64,000 bases of DNA from Burhinus oedicnemus (Eukaryota > Chordata > Aves > Charadriiformes > Burhinidae), in assembly GCA_008921705.1 (NCBI GenBank), contig VFFE01008422.1, positions 35,405 to 99,404 of the forward strand. Reading direction: 5' to 3'. The notes under the pieces are model-generated. The model had not been told where the DNA came from. It searched no databases and was given only the letters and a program-made list of their open reading frames with translations. Below, piece by piece: positions 60,068-64,000 of the stretch (the stretch's first letter is position 1; each line of letters begins with the position of its first letter). Both the position numbers and the translations under genes were made by a program.

Positions 60068-61480
60068 TGTCCTGGTTTGAGGTAAAACAGGATCACTTTT
60101 GTTCAGTAACTTTACTTTTTAGCTAGGCCTCTTCTAACTGCTGAAATTAACAGCATGTTGTGCAGAAAACTGTTCACTCTCAGAGTGATAAGACCCATGT
60201 TTATAGTTGATGCCAAGGAACGGTATGCAGAGAGGCTCCTGCTTATCCTTATTGCTATAACAACCAAGGACAGCCAACTTTGTTACTTGCCCCATTGGAG
60301 GGTCGGAAGCGGAAAAGCGTACAGGGGTCATCCCATCTGCACCGGCCCCAGCTGCCCCCCCGACTGTAGTGGCACAGGTTACACCATCGCCCGTCCCAGT
60401 CAAAGCCACGCCTCCACCAGCACCAGCCACTCCGCAGCCTGCGGTAAAGGCCACACCACCGCCATCTGCCTCAGCACCAGCTGCCCCCCCCAAGGTAGCG
60501 GTAAAGGCTACACCACCACCCGTCTCAGCACAAGTTATTCCAGATACTCAAACTCCATCAGAACCAGTACAAGTTGCCCCAGTGACCAGGAAGCAGAAAA
60601 AGAGATCAATTCGTTCACCTGCCCCTTACGACAAGGACCAGCTCAAGCCAGATAGCTTGGGAGAGGACTCTGATGGAGATCCAGGAGAGGGTCCTTCTAA
60701 AGTAGATCCAGGAGAGGGTCCTTCTCAACCAGCCAAGGGAAAGAGACCTTTTAAAACAGATAAAGGAGGGAGTCCTTCTAAAGCAGATTCAGGAGAGGGT
60801 CCTTCTCGGGTAGCATCAACACAGGAGGACTCAGAAGTAGAGATAGTTGTTAAATCCTTCTCTATGAAGGATTTGCAAAATATGAGGAAGGATTTTAGTC
60901 ATCATGAAGGTGAAACACTTATCTCCTGGTTGCTCCGATGCTGGGACAATGGGGCTGATACCATAGACTTGGATGGTAAAGAAGCTAGGCAGTCGGGAAA
61001 CCTGGCCAGAGATGGAGGTATCGATAAAGCGATTGGGAGAAAGACAAACATTCTCAGTCTCTGGAGGCGACTGGTGTCAGCCGTAAAGCGCAGGTATCCC
61101 TTTAAGGATGATATCGAATGCCGTCCAAGCAAATGGACCAGCATGGAGAAAGGTATTAAGTACCTGAGAGAACTGGCTGCATGAGAGGTGATTTATAGTG
61201 ACTGGCAAGCAATTATAGACCTTGATGAAATGCCATGCAAACGATCTATGCTGAGAAAGTTTGTACAGAGTGCACCACCAATATATTCCCACACATTATC
61301 AACAATGATCTGGGGAGGATCTGATGTCGACACATCAACAGTAAATGAAGTGGCTAACAGAGTACGACAGTATGAGGACAGTCTCTCTCGTCCCCTCACT
61401 GTGGCAGCCATGGAAACACTTGCTGAGAAAACGGCCGAGAAAATAGTTGAGCAAAATGATAAACTGCCCAAACCACGACA
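60068..61480 (+). mobile_element. LTR element with partial U3, Gag-like frame and LTR 3' terminus, in CR1
   Basis: It begins TGTCCTGGTTTGAGGTAAAA and matches the first ~260 bp of the family A LTR. It passes near 60330 into a proline-rich Gag-like reading frame and ends CCCAAACCACGACA, the family A LTR terminus. CCCCA lies on both sides (60063-60067 and 61481-61485). Removing the element and one CCCCA rejoins CR1 codons in frame. The TATA box, R and most of U5, and pol and env, are absent. It is either a doubly deleted provirus or a chimaera made during reverse transcription. Confidence 0.88.
60331..61480 (+). pseudogene. Gag-like gene remnant of an endogenous retrovirus
   Basis: One frame is open from the U3 junction and has no ATG at its start. 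First comes a Pro/Ala-rich part with VKATPPP three times (60400-60530), then GEGPSK/GEGPSR repeats in an acidic and basic linker (60670-60810). An ordered, Trp-rich segment follows (ISWLLRCWDNGA, LSLWRRLVSAVKRRYPF, IKYLRELAA) that looks like a capsid domain. A single in-frame TGA at 61182-61184 interrupts it, and the same frame continues (MLRKFVQSAPPIYS, VANRVRQYEDSLSRP) until the LTR terminus. No Cys-His zinc knuckle or protease is seen. I assign Gag from layout and general resemblance to avian retroelement proteins; the exact family is not recognised. Confidence 0.6.
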
Positions 61481-63497
61481 CCCCATGTGCTGAAAGATGA
61501 GCAGGCTGGGAAGAAGATCGGCTTGGCTAAACAGAGAGCTTTGGCTGGAACTCAGGGCAAAAAAAGAAAAAGAGGGTTTATGACGTTTGGAAGAAAGGGG
61601 CAGGCAACTCAGGAGGACTACAAAGATGCTGTGAGGCTATGTAGGGAGAAAATTAGAAGGGCCAAAGCCCAACTAGAATTTAATCTGGCTACTGCTGTAA
61701 AGATGAAAACAAATGTTTCTGTAAATACATTAACAACAAAAGGAGGACTAAGGAGAATCTCCATCTTTTATTAGATGTGGGGAGAAATATAGTGACAAAG
61801 GCTGAGGAAAAGGCTGAGGTACTTAATGCCTTCTTTGCCTCAGTCTTTAACAGCAAGACCAGTTGTTCCCTGAGTACCCAGCCCCCTGAGCTAGAAGACA
61901 GAGATGCGGAGCAGAATGAAGCCTCCATAATCCAATGGGAAATGGTGAGGGACCTGCTACAGCACTTAGACACACACAAGTCTATGGGGCCGGATGGGAT
62001 CCACCCAAAGGTACTGAGGGAGCTGGTGGAAGTGCTCACCAAGCCACTTTCCATCATTTATCAGCAGTCCTGGCTAACCGGGGAGGTCCCAGTGGACTGG
62101 AGGTTAGCAAATGTGACACCCATCCACAAGAAGGGCCGGAAGGAGGATCCGGGGAACTACAGGCCCGTCACGCTGACCTCGGTGCAGGGGAAGATTATGG
62201 AGCAGATCATCCTGAGTGCCATCACATGGCACATGCAGGACAACCAGGTGAACAGGCCCAGTCAGCATGGGTTTATCAAAGGCAGGTCCTGCTTGACTAA
62301 CCTGACCTCCTTCTATGACAAGGTGACCCCCTTGGTGGATGAGGGAAAGGCTGTGGATGTTGTTTACCTGGACTTCAGTAAAGCCTTCGTCACCATTTCC
62401 CACAGCATTCTCCTGGAGAAACTGGCTGCTCATGGCTTGGATGGTCATACTCTTCTATACTCTTTGCTGGGTAAAAAACTGTCTGGAAGGCCGGGCCCAA
62501 AGAATGGTGGTGAATGGAGTTAAATCCAGTTGGCGGACAGACACAAGTCGTGTTCCCCAGGGCTGAGTACTGGGGCCAGTTCTCTTTAATATCTTCATCA
62601 ACGACCTGGACGAGGGGATCGAGTGCACCCTCAGTAAGTTTGCAGATGACACCAAGTTAAGCGGGAGTGTTGATCTGCTCTACAGAGGGATCTGAACAAG
62701 CTGGATCGACGGGCCAAGGCCAATGGTATGAGCTTCAACAAGGCCAAGTGCCAGGTCCTGCACTTGGGTCACAACAACCCCATGCAGCGCTACAGGCTTG
62801 GGGAGGAGTGGCTGGAAAGCTGCCTGGCAGAAAAGGACCTGGGGGTGTTGGTCGACAGTCGGCTGAATATGAGCCAGCAGTATGCCCAGGTGGCCAAGAA
62901 GGCCAACAGCATCCTGGCTTATATCAGGAATAGTGTGGCCAGCAGGACTAGGGCAGTGATCGTCCCCCTGTACTCGGCACTGGTGAGGCCCCACCTCGAA
63001 TACTGTGTTCACTTTTGGGCCCCTCACTACAAGAAAGACATTGAGGTGCCAGAATGTGTCCAGAGAAGGACAATGAAGCTGGTGAGGGGTCTAGAGCACA
63101 AGTCTTCTGAGGAGTGGCTGAGGGAACTGGGGTTGTTTATCCTGGAGAAAAGGAGGCTGAGGGGAGACCTTATTGCTCTCTACAACTACCTGAAAGGAGG
63201 TCTGTCTCTTCTCCCAAGTAACAAGCAATAGGACAAGAGGAAATGGCCTCAAGTTGTGCCAAGGGAGGTTTAGATTGGATATTAGGAAAAAATTCTTCAC
63301 TGAAAGGATTGTCAAGCATTGGAACAGGCTGCCCAGGGAAGTGGTGGAGTCCCTATCCCTGGAGGTATTTAAAAGATGTGTAGATGTGGTGCTGAGGGAC
63401 ATGGTTTAGTGGTGGGTTTTGGCAGTGTTCGGTTGATGGTTGGACTCGATGATCTTAAAGGTCCCTTCCAGCCTAGACGATTCTATGATTCTATGAT

Positions 63498-64000
63498 TCC
63501 TGGCTTCTTTTCTGTATTGAATGTTTACTGTAGACTGTTCAGGAATGAGCTGGCAGAATGATAATGGGATCAGAGACATGCAGAGCTGAATCTAAAGGAC
63601 TCCCCTTCTGTGCTGCAGTATGCAAAGAACATGGCTCTAGTTACCAGTATTCGGGAATGTATTGGAATTTGTTGTATTGCTAGGCATTAAGGTTGCATAC
63701 ATTGTTGCACAATAATATATTTCGAGGGGTTTTTTTAATTATTGCAGTCATACCGTATGTCAATTAGTTTCTCAGATTAGAAAATATTAGAACATTAGAA
63801 AATATTCTGAAGGTTTTACACTACTACCTGTCTTTCATGATCATAATATAGAGTGTTCTCATGACTATGTTCTTGTACAGATAGATTTACCACCCTGTCA
63901 TCTTAATCTTTTTTATTTTTGAGTCAGGTAATATCTAATCAATACTTTAATGAGCTATTAGCATTTGCAGAATATAACGTTTGAACCAACCATATTTGTC
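63498..64000. other. Unique sequence, no gene recognised
   Basis: AT-rich sequence after the CR1 3' end, without features I can name. Confidence 0.6.

Larger units (their letters stand above)
59585..63497 (+). mobile_element. CR1 LINE copy 12, endonuclease end through 3' terminus, split by a Gag-bearing LTR element
   Basis: It starts in the endonuclease (LLGEFNLSDVCWKYNT, then GHLGHSDHEMREF with the SDHE catalytic motif, 59729-60085). The LTR element at 60068-61480 interrupts it. The copy resumes at the linker (CREKIRRAKAQLEFNLA), then RT ([40 protein letters not shown]). A short insertion near 62440 breaks the palm (GHTLLYSLLGK). [11 protein letters not shown] is at about 62640, [14 protein letters not shown] from 62728, and the C-terminal domain ends in GATTCTATGATTCTATGATT. 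Several frameshifts make it non-functional. Subfamily as copies 3 and 6. Confidence 0.93.

Overview
The window is vertebrate, almost certainly bird, genomic DNA. It has one recognisable host gene in a repeat-rich background, with long introns and low coding density. The abundant CR1 LINEs, with their typical terminal ATTCTATG-like repeats, and several avian-type endogenous retroviral LTRs point to a bird. The LTR set suggests Neoaves, but that is an inference. There are no bacterial, operon or CRISPR features, and I recognise no tRNA or rRNA gene.

The host gene is ZNF366 (DC-SCRIPT), on the minus strand between about 34.1 and 17.1 kb. Four coding exons (34090-32792, 30699-30508, 23280-23106, 17649-17141) have consensus GT/AG splice sites and compatible phases (0, 0, 1). 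They add up to 2175 nt, or 724 codons plus stop. The product has an N-terminal proline-rich region, eleven C2H2 zinc fingers, a PFDLS CtBP-binding motif, an acidic stretch and a C-terminal LKELL motif. A 5' non-coding exon is expected upstream (right of 34119), but I could not place it.

Layout: 1-9 kb is 3' flanking DNA with an LTR end and a CR1 copy. 9-11 kb is the 5' part of a CR1 (ORF1 esterase region) split by a solo LTR. 11-17 kb is unique 3' flank. 17-34 kb is ZNF366, with CR1 copies and an LTR-bounded element containing an assembly gap in its introns. 34-57 kb is upstream sequence with many CR1 copies and three LTRs. 57.7-59.5 kb is an LTR inserted inside another LTR. 59.6-63.5 kb is a long plus-strand CR1 split by an LTR element that carries a Gag-like reading frame.

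The most interesting structure is the nesting of mobile elements. It can be read exactly because nearly every LTR insertion keeps a 5-bp target-site duplication (GAAGG, CGGAG/CAGAG, ACTAC, GCTAT, GCATA/GCGTA, CCCCA, GTGTC), and removing the insert rejoins the host repeat. A second point is that three independent CR1 copies share one frameshift in reverse transcriptase, which suggests a subfamily that spread using enzyme supplied in trans.
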